A model generated the notes under the pieces. The model was not told the origin of the DNA. It did no database searches and was given only the letters and a program-made list of their open reading frames with translations. Positions 16,901 through 23,958 of a DNA stretch of 64,000 bases are shown here, piece after piece (position 1 is the stretch's first letter; the number at the start of each line of letters is the position of its first letter). A program made the translations under genes and the position numbers. Source of the stretch: Chersky-840 sp963794615 (lineage in GTDB: Bacteria > Actinomycetota > Acidimicrobiia > Acidimicrobiales > UBA8190); NCBI GenBank assembly GCA_963794615.1, contig CAWCEP010000012.1, forward strand, positions 62,001-126,000. The letters run 5' to 3'.

Positions 16901-17061
16901 ACGAGTCTTCATTGGACCCAGGGCCGGCCGGATCGGCCGAAGTCGAAGGAGCCGTCTTCGGAACTCGAGTCAGAACGGTCGTCAGCCGACACGATCGGGG
17001 ATTCGAGGGCCACGATTCGAGTCCTCGGCTTGATCGACACGACCGACCGTAACCAAGGCAA

Positions 17062-17316
17062 CTACTCGGAGCGCCACCGCCGATAGACATCGGTGAGGTC
17101 CTGTCTCGCTTCTGGAGACAGGTCGTCGGGTTCGATGGCACCGGCCAACTGAATGGTCATCCTGATTTGTTCCAGGTAGGCGGCACAGTTGGGGCACGCC
17201 TTGAGATGGGCTTCGAATCGGCGTCGGTCCCGCCGGGAGAGTGCCCCTTCGAGATAGTCGGTCACGAGTTCGACCGCCTGCTGGCACACGATGTCTCTCC
17301 GTCGCAGCGATAGCAC
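17062..17316 (-). CDS. anti-sigma factor with zf-HC2 zinc finger
   Basis: About 84 residues from GTG 17316, two bases after the sigma stop and with GGAGAAGAG upstream. It contains the zinc-binding anti-sigma motif 'HLKACPNCAAYLEQIR' (HxxxCxxC) preceded by 'CQQAVELVTDYLEGALS'. No membrane helix is present, so it is a short cytoplasmic anti-sigma factor of the ZAS type. It should bind and inhibit the co-transcribed ECF sigma factor, possibly sensing redox through the zinc site; the signal is inferred. Confidence 0.88.
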   Translation of the reverse strand: MLSLRRRDIVCQQAVELVTDYLEGALSRRDRRRFEAHLKACPNCAAYLEQIRMTIQLAGAIEPDDLSPEARQDLTDVYRRWRSE

Positions 17317-17318
17317 GG

Positions 17319-17906
17319 TCAGCTCTTCTCCATCTCGGCATCGAGGATCTCGCGCAGTCGCGAGCGTCCCCGGTGCAGCAAGAGCCGCTGGTTGCCGACA
17401 CTGATTCCGAGCACGGCGCACGCTTCGTCGTGGGAGAGCCCTTCGACATCTCGCAACACGACGACCTGACGCTGACGGGGAGGCAATTCATCGAGGGCAG
17501 CCTTGAGGATCGGCACCCACCTGGCGGCGTCGAGACGGTCCTCGCTTTCCTCGGTCCAGCGGCCGAGGGGATCGGCCCACTGGCCCTGAGCGTCGAAACG
17601 GGTCGGGTCGACAGCTCGAAGCGTCTCAATCGAGGGATCAGAGGGCTCGTGGGCCCCGGCCGAGCGGGCGCGGTTGACGAGGATCCGAAAGAGCCAGGTC
17701 TTGAACGAAGAACGTCCCTCGAACTGCTCGACGCCACGAACCACGCCCAGCCATGTGTCCTGGACGGCCTCTTCGGCTACGGCCTGGTTGGAGACTATGG
17801 AACAGGCCAGGCGAAGCAAGGGCTGCTGGTAGCGGGCCACCAGCATCACGAACGCTTCCTCGTCGCCGGTGCGGACCCGGCTGAGCAGCTCGCCGTCCAT
17901 CTCCAC
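17319..17906 (-). CDS. ECF-type RNA polymerase sigma factor
   Basis: 195 residues; GTG 17906 or ATG 17900 could start it. Region 2 ('AFVMLVARYQQPLLRLACS', 'AEEAVQDTWLGVVRGV', 'FKTWLFRILVNRARS') and region 4 ('LDELPPRQRQVVVLRDVEGL', 'VLGISVGNQRLLLHRGRSRL') are complete. A 45-residue linker separates them. It is upstream of and coupled to a zf-HC2 anti-sigma gene, and divergent from a secreted beta-propeller gene. Both divergent promoters contain the same bipartite motif, consistent with autoregulation. Confidence 0.92.
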   Translation of the reverse strand: MEMDGELLSRVRTGDEEAFVMLVARYQQPLLRLACSIVSNQAVAEEAVQDTWLGVVRGVEQFEGRSSFKTWLFRILVNRARSAGAHEPSDPSIETLRAVDPTRFDAQGQWADPLGRWTEESEDRLDAARWVPILKAALDELPPRQRQVVVLRDVEGLSHDEACAVLGISVGNQRLLLHRGRSRLREILDAEMEKS

Positions 17907-18011
17907 GGCGCGAAGCGTAGGACTTCACGATCTGGCGCGGGTCGCGCCCAGCCGTCACGGTTTCGGTGTCTCGGATTGCGGGCGGTCCCCTGGCACCTGG
18001 ACATCGCCCTT

Positions 18012-18039
18012 CAGTCCCCAGTCTCCTCGGAGGCGTTAC
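18012..18039 (-). promoter_or_regulatory. putative ECF promoter of the sigma/anti-sigma operon
   Basis: Read on the minus strand: GTAACGCCT, 12 bases, GGGACTG. The same elements at the same spacing occur on the plus strand 58 bp away. GTAAC is a plausible ECF -35 core and GGACTG the -10. The predicted leader is about 100 nt to the sigma start codon. Confidence 0.65.
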
Positions 18040-18075
18040 ATCGGGAGGGTTCCCACGTCTCGTCCAGGCACCAAC

Positions 18076-18103
18076 GTAACGCCTGGCCCCCCTCTCGGGA
18101 CTG
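18076..18103 (+). promoter_or_regulatory. putative ECF promoter of the secreted beta-propeller gene
   Basis: GTAACGCCT, 12 bases, GGGACTG on the plus strand, matching the divergent copy exactly in both blocks and spacing while the 12-base spacers differ. Transcription would start near 18111, about 30 nt before the start codon. Confidence 0.65.
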
Positions 18104-18141
18104 TATGTCGACACCGTGAGTCGTCGACAAAGGAGATCCAC

Positions 18142-19299
18142 ATGAGGAGATTCACTCGTCTGGCGCTGGGCGCCGGAGCGACCCTGGGACTTTCGGCCTG
18201 GGTGGCGCCTGTCGCCGGGGCCGAAGGGTTCCCGCCAGGATCACATTTCGGCGAGGGTGGCAAACACGCCGTCTTCGTCCAGACGGACAACATCGCCGGC
18301 AACCAGATTGTCGCCTATCACCGGGATCACGACGGCAGCCTGGATCCGGCCAACACCTACGCCACCGGAGGGCTCGGGGGCGTGTTGAACGGCTCGGCCG
18401 TCGACCATCTGGGCTCACAGGGCTCGCTGGCCTCCGACCCAACGCACGGCCTGCTCTACGCCGTGAACGCTGGCAGCAACACGGTGTCGGTCTTCTCGGT
18501 CGACGGCGACCAGCTCAGCCTGCGCCAGATCGTGGACTCGGGCGGCACGTTCCCGGTCAGCATTGCTGTCCATGACGATCTCGTCTACGTCCTCAACGCC
18601 GAAGACGGCGGGAGTGTGTCGGGGTACTGGGTTGCCGACGGCAGGCTGCACCCGATCTGGGGGTCAAGGCGCGCGCTGGGCCTCACCATCCCCACCGACA
18701 CGACACAGTTCACCCACACGCCGGGACAGGTGGCCTTCTCGCCTGACGGAACGCAGTTGATCGTGACCACCAAGGCCAACGTCGTCGGCAACGACATCGA
18801 CGTCTTCGGCGTCAGGTCCGACGGCCGCCTCTCGCACTCCCCGGTAGTGAACTCTGAGCCCGGCACGGTTCCCTTCGCCATCACCTTCGACCAGGCAGGT
18901 CACCTGGCCATCGGTGAGGCGGGACCCAGCGCGATGGTGACGTTCAGACTCCACCGAGACGGCACCGTGACCCAGCTCGACTCTGTGGCCAACGGACAGC
19001 CCGGCCTGTGCTGGGTCACACCGGCCGACCAGTTCTTCTTCACGGGCAACACGGCCAGCAACTCGACGAGTGGATACCAGTCCAGCCCCAATGGCCAGCT
19101 CACCCTGCACGGATTCACTCCCACCGACCCGGGGACCGTGGACGGGGCGGCCACGGCCGACGGTCAGTTCCTCTATGTCCAGACCGGCGGAAAGGGGATT
19201 GTCGACGAGTTCCAGGTCAACGCAGATGGAAGCCTGACCGAACTCGGATCAGTCAAGGTGGCAGGCGCGGTTGGCGGCGAGGGCATCGTCGCCTTCTGA
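18142..19299 (+). CDS. secreted lactonase-family beta-propeller protein
   Basis: 385 residues from ATG 18142 with AAGGAGATCC upstream. A Sec signal peptide ('MRRFTRLALGAGATLGLSAW' ending AxA at 'VAGA') directs export. The mature part has YVTN/6-phosphogluconolactonase-like blades: 'LYAVNAGSNTVSVFSVDGDQ', 'VAFSPDGTQLIVTTKA', 'NDIDVFGVRSDGRLS' and 'VDEFQVNADGSLTELG'. Enzymatic activity is not proven for secreted members. The shared promoter motif with the divergent ECF sigma gene suggests it is a target of that sigma factor. A long stem-loop follows 5 bp after the stop. Confidence 0.85.
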   Translation: MRRFTRLALGAGATLGLSAWVAPVAGAEGFPPGSHFGEGGKHAVFVQTDNIAGNQIVAYHRDHDGSLDPANTYATGGLGGVLNGSAVDHLGSQGSLASDPTHGLLYAVNAGSNTVSVFSVDGDQLSLRQIVDSGGTFPVSIAVHDDLVYVLNAEDGGSVSGYWVADGRLHPIWGSRRALGLTIPTDTTQFTHTPGQVAFSPDGTQLIVTTKANVVGNDIDVFGVRSDGRLSHSPVVNSEPGTVPFAITFDQAGHLAIGEAGPSAMVTFRLHRDGTVTQLDSVANGQPGLCWVTPADQFFFTGNTASNSTSGYQSSPNGQLTLHGFTPTDPGTVDGAATADGQFLYVQTGGKGIVDEFQVNADGSLTELGSVKVAGAVGGEGIVAF

Positions 19300-19304
19300 G
19301 AAGA

Positions 19305-19359
19305 CCCAAACGAGCGGCGGCGCCCACAGACATAACGGGCGCCGCCGCTGGCGTTTGGG
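19305..19359 (+). terminator. long stem-loop after the beta-propeller gene
   Basis: CCCAAACG plus AGCGGCGGCGCCC pair with GGGCGCCGCCGCT plus CGTTTGGG: 21 base pairs with one extra G on the right arm and an 11-nt loop. It begins 5 bp after the stop codon. There is no T-run, as is common in GC-rich actinobacteria. Confidence 0.75.
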
Positions 19360-19504
19360 ATGCGCCGTCGAGTCGCTCGCAGTGGGCCGACCCAGTCGAC
19401 AGGTGCCGCCGGTCCGAGCACCCGGTATCGGCAAAACGGCGGAGAGGTCCGCAACGTCTCCGACCTGGAGAGACTGAGCTCATAACTCGAATCGGGAGGT
19501 CTCC

Positions 19505-20181
19505 GTGACCCTCAATGCCATACAAGATGAGCTGTGCCGACAAAGCCAGTGGGACTTCCGGGCCTGAGGGCCATGTTCATCGACTCCACTTGAAGCGATC
19601 ACCGGAGATCTCCAATACGGAGGGTCTCGCGTCGATCTCGATCATGCGACGCCAGGGGTGACCGTCGACGCCGTTCCAGCGATCGACCACGAGATCGCCA
19701 CCGGAGTCTGGCCTGACATCACTGAGGATGGATGGGCGCGTGACGCATGGCCGACCATCACGGCCCAGGTCAGGGAGGCCGGACATTCCGGTGCTCTGCG
19801 CGCCGATCTGGCTCGGCGAGAAGTCCTCGGTCTGCACTACGGCCAGGTCGGAGGCTGGCTGGTGACGCGGCAACGAGGACGGTGTGAAGCACTGCGCCAT
19901 GAACGTCCCTGGACTCGCTCCAGCACCTCGGCTACGTCATTCCGCCCCGGGCGACGCGGGGTGGATGGCGAGGCGGGCCCAGGGGCCCTCGTACCTCGAC
20001 CCTGGATCTGGCGGGCCGGAGAACGCTCTTCACCGGGCGCGACACCACTTTCATGGCCTGGACTCTGCTGCACCTGGCCCGCATGTTGAAAGACGTCGGC
20101 GGCATCCCAGCCCACGGCGACCAACGCTCGGCGTGGGAGGCCGGGTGCCGCTTCGACTTCCCCAACCCCAAGCACCGCTGA
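19505..20181 (+). pseudogene. flavodoxin-family NAD(P)H-dependent oxidoreductase, multiply frameshifted
   Basis: A GTG at 19505 with GGGAGGTCTCC upstream opens 'MTLNAIQDELCRQSQWDF' but the frame breaks within 60 bp. Colinear fragments in different frames then read 'LKRSPEISNTEGLAS', 'VDAVPAIDHEIATGVWPD', 'DIPVLCAPIWLGEKSSV', 'EDGVKHCAMNV', 'LDSLQHLGYVIPP', 'GPSYLDPGSGGPENA' and the end 'TTFMAWTLLHLARMLKDVGG' up to TGA at 20179-20181. This reconstructs nearly a whole flavodoxin-fold reductase, with at least five frameshifts and an apparent internal deletion after 'EKSSV'. Too many lesions exist for a sequencing artefact alone, so it is a decayed gene. Confidence 0.85.
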
Positions 20182-20213
20182 CCCGCGCGATGCCCGGACT
20201 CGGGGTCCAGCCG

Positions 20214-20486
20214 CTATTGCTGGACGAGGTCCACGATGGGCATGATGGCCGGTGGCTGCGCCAGCTCGATGCCCAGCTCTTCCATGACCGGCCCGAGGTA
20301 TGTCAGGAACTCATCGAACGCCTCCTGGCTCTCCCAGACATCGAAGACCTGAAGCTGGCCATCTTCGCCGAAGCATGAGTGGAGCTTCATAGCGGTTTCA
20401 GGTGCCCCGGCCTCACGGAGACGATCGCGCCCCTTGGTGTGCAGCGCAAGAGTCATGTTCTTGGTGACGATGTAGACCGCAATCAT
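20214..20486 (-). CDS. small ABM-like (antibiotic biosynthesis monooxygenase fold) protein
   Basis: 90 residues from ATG 20486 with GGAG 10 bp upstream. The pattern 'MIAVYIVTKNMTLALHTKG', 'KLHSCFGEDGQLQVFDVWES' and 'EAFDEFLTYLGPVMEELGIE' matches single-domain ferredoxin-like alpha/beta proteins of the ABM superfamily: a strand, a helix with 'E.F', and a closing helix. These act as quinol monooxygenases or have unknown roles. No cofactor site is visible. It lies convergent with the flavodoxin remnant. Confidence 0.65.
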   Translation of the reverse strand: MIAVYIVTKNMTLALHTKGRDRLREAGAPETAMKLHSCFGEDGQLQVFDVWESQEAFDEFLTYLGPVMEELGIELAQPPAIMPIVDLVQQ

Positions 20487-20824
20487 GGGAAGTGAACTCC
20501 TTGTGCGTCGGATATGCACACCATTCGTCGGTGGGCGTTCGGCCAGATCACTGTAGTCCCAAGGCGCCAATCCGCCTCGTCCAGGGCGGAGCACCTGCGG
20601 ACTTCCTCGAGGACCTCATCCGAGAAGTGCCTGATTCGCTTGCACGCGGGGTCTGCCAAGCAACGCTCCGACGCAAACCGCTCGATAATCGCAGCGCGAT
20701 CGTGCTCACGACGCGCCTCGTTTCACATGGGCGCGGAGGAGTTTGAGTAAGGCAACGTGCCCTGAGCGACGGGACACGAAAAGTGGCCATTTACCAGGGA
20801 GAACGTTGTAATGCTAACAACCAG
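20487..20824. other. 338-bp stretch without a recognisable gene
   Basis: The open frames here are short and lack family features or good ribosome sites. The base composition drops near 20760-20820, just downstream of the minus-strand tRNA-Val. I see no clear terminator or repeat. Confidence 0.5.
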
Positions 20825-20897
20825 TGGGCCGTAGAGGACTCGAACCTCTGACCCCTTGCGTGTCGTGCAAGTGCGCTACCAACTGCGCCAACGGCCC
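20825..20897 (-). tRNA. tRNA-Val (anticodon GAC)
   Basis: A complete 73-nt cloverleaf on the minus strand: acceptor GGGCCGT/ACGGCCC with discriminator A, D-arm GCGC/GCGC, anticodon stem CTTGC/GCAAG, loop ACGACAC, T-arm AGAGG/CCTCT with TTCGAGT. The anticodon is GAC. Position 33 is C instead of the near-universal U. CCA is not encoded. Confidence 0.9.
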
Positions 20898-21013
20898 CTG
20901 ACCACGAACCCTATCACCGCCAGTGACGTCGACCTAGGCTCTGGGCCGGCAGTTTTGTCGCCATCGTGGCACCATGGTCCTCGTCCGTTTCGGTCGATCA
21001 CGCGGGAGCGACG

Positions 21014-21883
21014 ATGGGCAGGACTCGAACCGATGAGACCCCATCACGTCAGGGGTCCCTCGACGGCAGCACGGTGATGGCGTACGCGCAGAAGGTGCGC
21101 TCCGAGGGCTGGGCCGTGATCGAGCGCGCCATCGACCTCGATCTGGTCGACGCCATCGCCGATGATCTTCTCCGTCTCGAACGCGATCTCGGCATTGTTC
21201 CTGCGAACAATCTCTTCGAAGGGCGCAAGACGACCCGGATCTACAATCTTTTGGTCCACGGACAGCTCTACGAGCGGATCCCGCTTCATCCCAACGTGCT
21301 CCCCGTCGTCGAGCAGGTCCTCGATCCGGGCCTGCTGATCTCGTCGCTGTCGTCGATCGCGATCGGATCGGACGAGCAAGCCCAGCCCATCCACGCTGAC
21401 GATCAATTGATCCCGCTTCCGAAACCTCATCCTCCGCTCATCTGCAACACCATGTGGGCCATCACCGACTTCACCGAGGAGAACGGGGCCACCCGCCTGT
21501 GTCCGGGGACCCACGAATCGGACCACTCCCCCAACCTGCTCGAGCACTACGACTCGATCGCGGCAGAGATGCCCAAGGGGAGCGTCCTCGTCTGGGTCGG
21601 GAGCCTGTGGCACGGAGGCGGGGCCAACACCACGTCGCAGCGTCGGGTGGGGATCGCCATGAACTACTGCGCCGGTTACGTCCGCCAGCAGGAGAACCAG
21701 CAACTCGGGATCCCGCTCGATATCGCGCGCCGATTCCCTCGGCGCCTCCAGGAGCTGTGCGGTTACTCCATCTACAACGGGCTCATCGGGCACATCGACA
21801 AGCAGCACCCCGGGACGCTCCTTCTCGGCACCGAGAGCGACTCATCGCTGGTCTGGGACTACTCCGGCGGCACCGAGACCTGA
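21014..21883 (+). CDS. phytanoyl-CoA dioxygenase (PhyH) family protein
   Basis: 289 residues from ATG 21014 with GGGAGCG upstream. It is an Fe(II)/2-oxoglutarate dioxygenase: the HxD pair is in 'QPIHADDQLIPLP', the distal His in 'VGSLWHGGGANTT', and the 2-oxoglutarate Arg in 'SQRRVGIAMNYCAGYV'. 'FTEENGATRLCPGTHESDH' is typical of PhyH proteins. Members hydroxylate phytanoyl-CoA or diverse small molecules; the substrate here is unknown. It stands alone between the two tRNA genes. Confidence 0.85.
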   Translation: MGRTRTDETPSRQGSLDGSTVMAYAQKVRSEGWAVIERAIDLDLVDAIADDLLRLERDLGIVPANNLFEGRKTTRIYNLLVHGQLYERIPLHPNVLPVVEQVLDPGLLISSLSSIAIGSDEQAQPIHADDQLIPLPKPHPPLICNTMWAITDFTEENGATRLCPGTHESDHSPNLLEHYDSIAAEMPKGSVLVWVGSLWHGGGANTTSQRRVGIAMNYCAGYVRQQENQQLGIPLDIARRFPRRLQELCGYSIYNGLIGHIDKQHPGTLLLGTESDSSLVWDYSGGTET

Positions 21884-21935
21884 TCTGACCTTGTATCAAG
21901 GGGCGTCGTGGTGCACCGCCTCGGCGCCACATTCC

Positions 21936-22331
21936 TCATTTGCGTCGCTTGTTCGCCCGGTCCGAGCGCTTCGGCGACGACTTCGTTGCCCGCGGTCGTT
22001 GGGGCTTCCCGGACTTCTGGGCGACCTTCTTCGTCGCCGACTTGCCGGACTTCTTGGCGACCTTCTTCGTCGCCGACTTGCCGGACTTCTTGGCAGGGAC
22101 GATCGTCGGCTTCTTGACGGGGCGCTTAGTCTTCTTGGCCACCCCTTTCTTGGCCGCCCGCACCCTCCCGACGACCACGACAGAGCCCATGGACGGAAAG
22201 ATCGTGGACTCCTCCCCGCCCGACCACGTCACCCGGAGCAGGACACCGCTGACCCCGGTGACGACACCTTCGCGAGGGGCCTGGCCCACCCGCTTGGAAG
22301 GAACCTGAACCCTGTCACCGATTGCCGCCAT
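21936..22331 (-). CDS. DUF1918 protein with lysine-rich histone-like tail
   Basis: 131 residues from ATG 22331 with GGAGA upstream. Residues 1-55 are a DUF1918 SH3-like domain ('GDRVQVPSKRVGQAPREGVV', 'LLRVTWSGGEESTIFPS'). The rest is a Lys/Ala/Ser/Pro tail with two exact copies of a 12-residue unit (KKSGKSATKKVA) flanked by degenerate ones. Such tails occur in mycobacterial HU and H1-like DNA-binding proteins, so a nucleoid-associated role is inferred. DUF1918 on its own is normally about 60 residues; this fusion doubles it. It follows tRNA-Cys by 43 bp on the same strand. Confidence 0.8.
   Translation of the reverse strand: MAAIGDRVQVPSKRVGQAPREGVVTGVSGVLLRVTWSGGEESTIFPSMGSVVVVGRVRAAKKGVAKKTKRPVKKPTIVPAKKSGKSATKKVAKKSGKSATKKVAQKSGKPQRPRATKSSPKRSDRANKRRK
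22021..22092. repeat. two exact 36-bp tandem repeats inside the DUF1918 gene
   Basis: 22021-22056 and 22057-22092 are identical at the nucleotide level, encoding the 12-residue basic unit. Identity including third positions implies recent duplication. Confidence 0.9.
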
Positions 22332-22373
22332 GCCGTCTCCTTGTCCACCGTGCCAGTGCCATCCCGGCACCCG

Positions 22374-22445
22374 AGGCGGCGGGCGGAATCGAACCGCCGT
22401 ACGGGGCTTTGCAGGCCCCTGCCTAAACCACTCGGCCACGCCGCC
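22374..22445 (-). tRNA. tRNA-Cys (anticodon GCA)
   Basis: A minus-strand cloverleaf: acceptor GGCGGCG/CGCCGCC, discriminator U as in bacterial tRNA-Cys, anticodon stem GGGGC/GCCCC with loop CTGCAAA, T-arm GGCGG/CCGCC with TTCGATT. CCA is not encoded. Confidence 0.93.
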
Positions 22446-22590
22446 GCGCCGGGAAGCGAGCCTATCGGCTGGTACCGAGCATCCCGGAAGGTGCGGGTCG
22501 ACCCGGAGGCGCGCCCCGGGCCCTTTCGGACGGCGGATCGAGAGCGAATGGGTGCATCGGATCGGGGCGCCGAGGTGCTTGAATCGGTCC

Positions 22591-23619
22591 ATGCGGATCG
22601 CGCTCATCGCTCCCCCATGGACGCCGATCCCTCCCCCCTTGTACGGGGGGATCGAGCTCGTGGTCGACCAGATGGCCCGCGGTCTCGTCGCGGCCGGGGA
22701 GGACGTCACCCTGTTCACCACGGGTGACTCGACGTGCCCGGTGCCGAAGGCGTGGGCGCTCGAGCACGCCGAGGGCATGCGCATCGGCATGGCCGTGCCC
22801 GAACTGCGCCACGTCGTCCACGCCTACGAAGCGGTCTCGGGGCACGACGTCGTCCACGATCACACGGTGATGGGGCCTTTCTACGCCGAGCGCTACCACG
22901 ACCTTCCGGTCGTCACCACCATCCACGGTCCCTTCAACGACGAGCTGACCGATCTCTACCGGGTGCTCGCCCCCCGGGTGCCCATCGTGGCCATCTCGCA
23001 CGCCCAACACCGCGCCGCCCCCGACATCCCCATCGCGCGGGTCATCCATCACGGGTTGGACGCGTCCGCCTTCCCGTTCGGTGACGGTGGCGGTGACGAA
23101 CACGGGGAGTTCTGCTTGTTCCTGGGGCGCATGGCGCCCGACAAGGGCGCCCATCGAGCCATCGAGGTGGCCCGCAAAGCGGGCATGCGGGTCCTCCTCG
23201 CGGCGAAGATGCGCGAGCAATGGGAGCGGGCCTACTTCGACGAGCAGGTGGCTCCCCTCCTCGGGCCCGACGCCGTCTATCTGGGGGAGGTCCCCCACGA
23301 GCACAAGCTCGAGTTGCTTTCGAAGGCGCGCGCCCTGCTCTTCCCCATCCGCTGGAACGAACCCTTCGGCATGGTCATGCTCGAGTCCATGGCGTGCGGC
23401 ACGCCCGTCTTGGCGTTCCCCGAGGGTGCAGTGCCCGAGGTCGTCGAAGACGGCAAGACGGGCTTCCTGTGCGAGGACGAAACGGCCATGGCCGACGCGC
23501 TGGGCCGGGTGGACCGACTGTCACGGGCGGACTGCCGCGCCTCGGTCGAGGGGTATTTCTCGACCGAGCGCATGGTCGCCGACCACATCGAGCTCTACCG
23601 GGAGCTCCTGCGGCACTGA
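22591..23619 (+). CDS. GT4-family glycosyltransferase
   Basis: 342 residues starting 'MRIALIAPPWTPIPPPLYGG'. GT-B fold: the N-terminal acceptor domain has the 'YGGIELVVDQMARGL' loop and 'HDVVHDHTVMGPF'. The C-terminal donor domain has 'FLGRMAPDKGAHRAIEVARK' and the nucleotide-sugar motif 'NEPFGMVMLESMACGTPVLA' with the paired Glu. It likely transfers a sugar from NDP- or GDP-sugar to a lipid or small molecule in the cytoplasm. The acceptor is unknown. No glycan operon surrounds it. Confidence 0.88.
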   Translation: MRIALIAPPWTPIPPPLYGGIELVVDQMARGLVAAGEDVTLFTTGDSTCPVPKAWALEHAEGMRIGMAVPELRHVVHAYEAVSGHDVVHDHTVMGPFYAERYHDLPVVTTIHGPFNDELTDLYRVLAPRVPIVAISHAQHRAAPDIPIARVIHHGLDASAFPFGDGGGDEHGEFCLFLGRMAPDKGAHRAIEVARKAGMRVLLAAKMREQWERAYFDEQVAPLLGPDAVYLGEVPHEHKLELLSKARALLFPIRWNEPFGMVMLESMACGTPVLAFPEGAVPEVVEDGKTGFLCEDETAMADALGRVDRLSRADCRASVEGYFSTERMVADHIELYRELLRH

Positions 23620-23637
23620 GGGCGAGTCGAACCGGCT

Positions 23638-23847
23638 TCAGTCCCCCCGGCGGCTGAAGGCGTGGAACATCCGCACGATCACGGCCACGATGACCACCAG
23701 GATGGCGATCTTGAAGACGAAGAGCGCCAACCCGATGACGGCATGAGCGATCCACAACACGACGAAGATCCCACCCACGACCGCCGCCACCACGAGGGCG
23801 GTGTCGAGCAGACTCAGCCCGGATCCCTTGGTATCGCTGGTGCTCAT
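23638..23847 (-). CDS. small two-helix membrane protein (69 aa)
   Basis: ATG 23847 has GGAGGG 5-10 bp upstream. After a 12-residue polar start come two adjacent hydrophobic stretches ('LLDTALVVAAVVGGIFVVLW' and 'GLALFVFKIAILVVIVAVIV'), then 'RMFHAFSRRGD'. It is an inner-membrane hairpin with basic tail inside. Convergent with the glycosyltransferase and divergent from glnD. Unrecognised family. Confidence 0.65.
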   Translation of the reverse strand: MSTSDTKGSGLSLLDTALVVAAVVGGIFVVLWIAHAVIGLALFVFKIAILVVIVAVIVRMFHAFSRRGD

Positions 23848-23958
23848 GTGACCCTCCGTCGGCTCCGGCGTCCCGGGTTGCCACCCCCCACGCTAGGCCG
23901 GTGGCGGGTCCCAACGGGGCGCGCCGTCGGTGCCAGGCACCAGAGGGACAGAGCCTGA

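Noticed and set aside
22021..22092. Tandem repeats considered as a CRISPR-like array
   Set aside because: Repeats are directly adjacent with no spacers and are in-frame codons of the basic tail.
16570..22450. Possible genomic island at the tRNA genes
   Set aside because: No integrase, no direct repeat of a tRNA 3' end and no transposase were seen; pseudogenes alone do not make an island.
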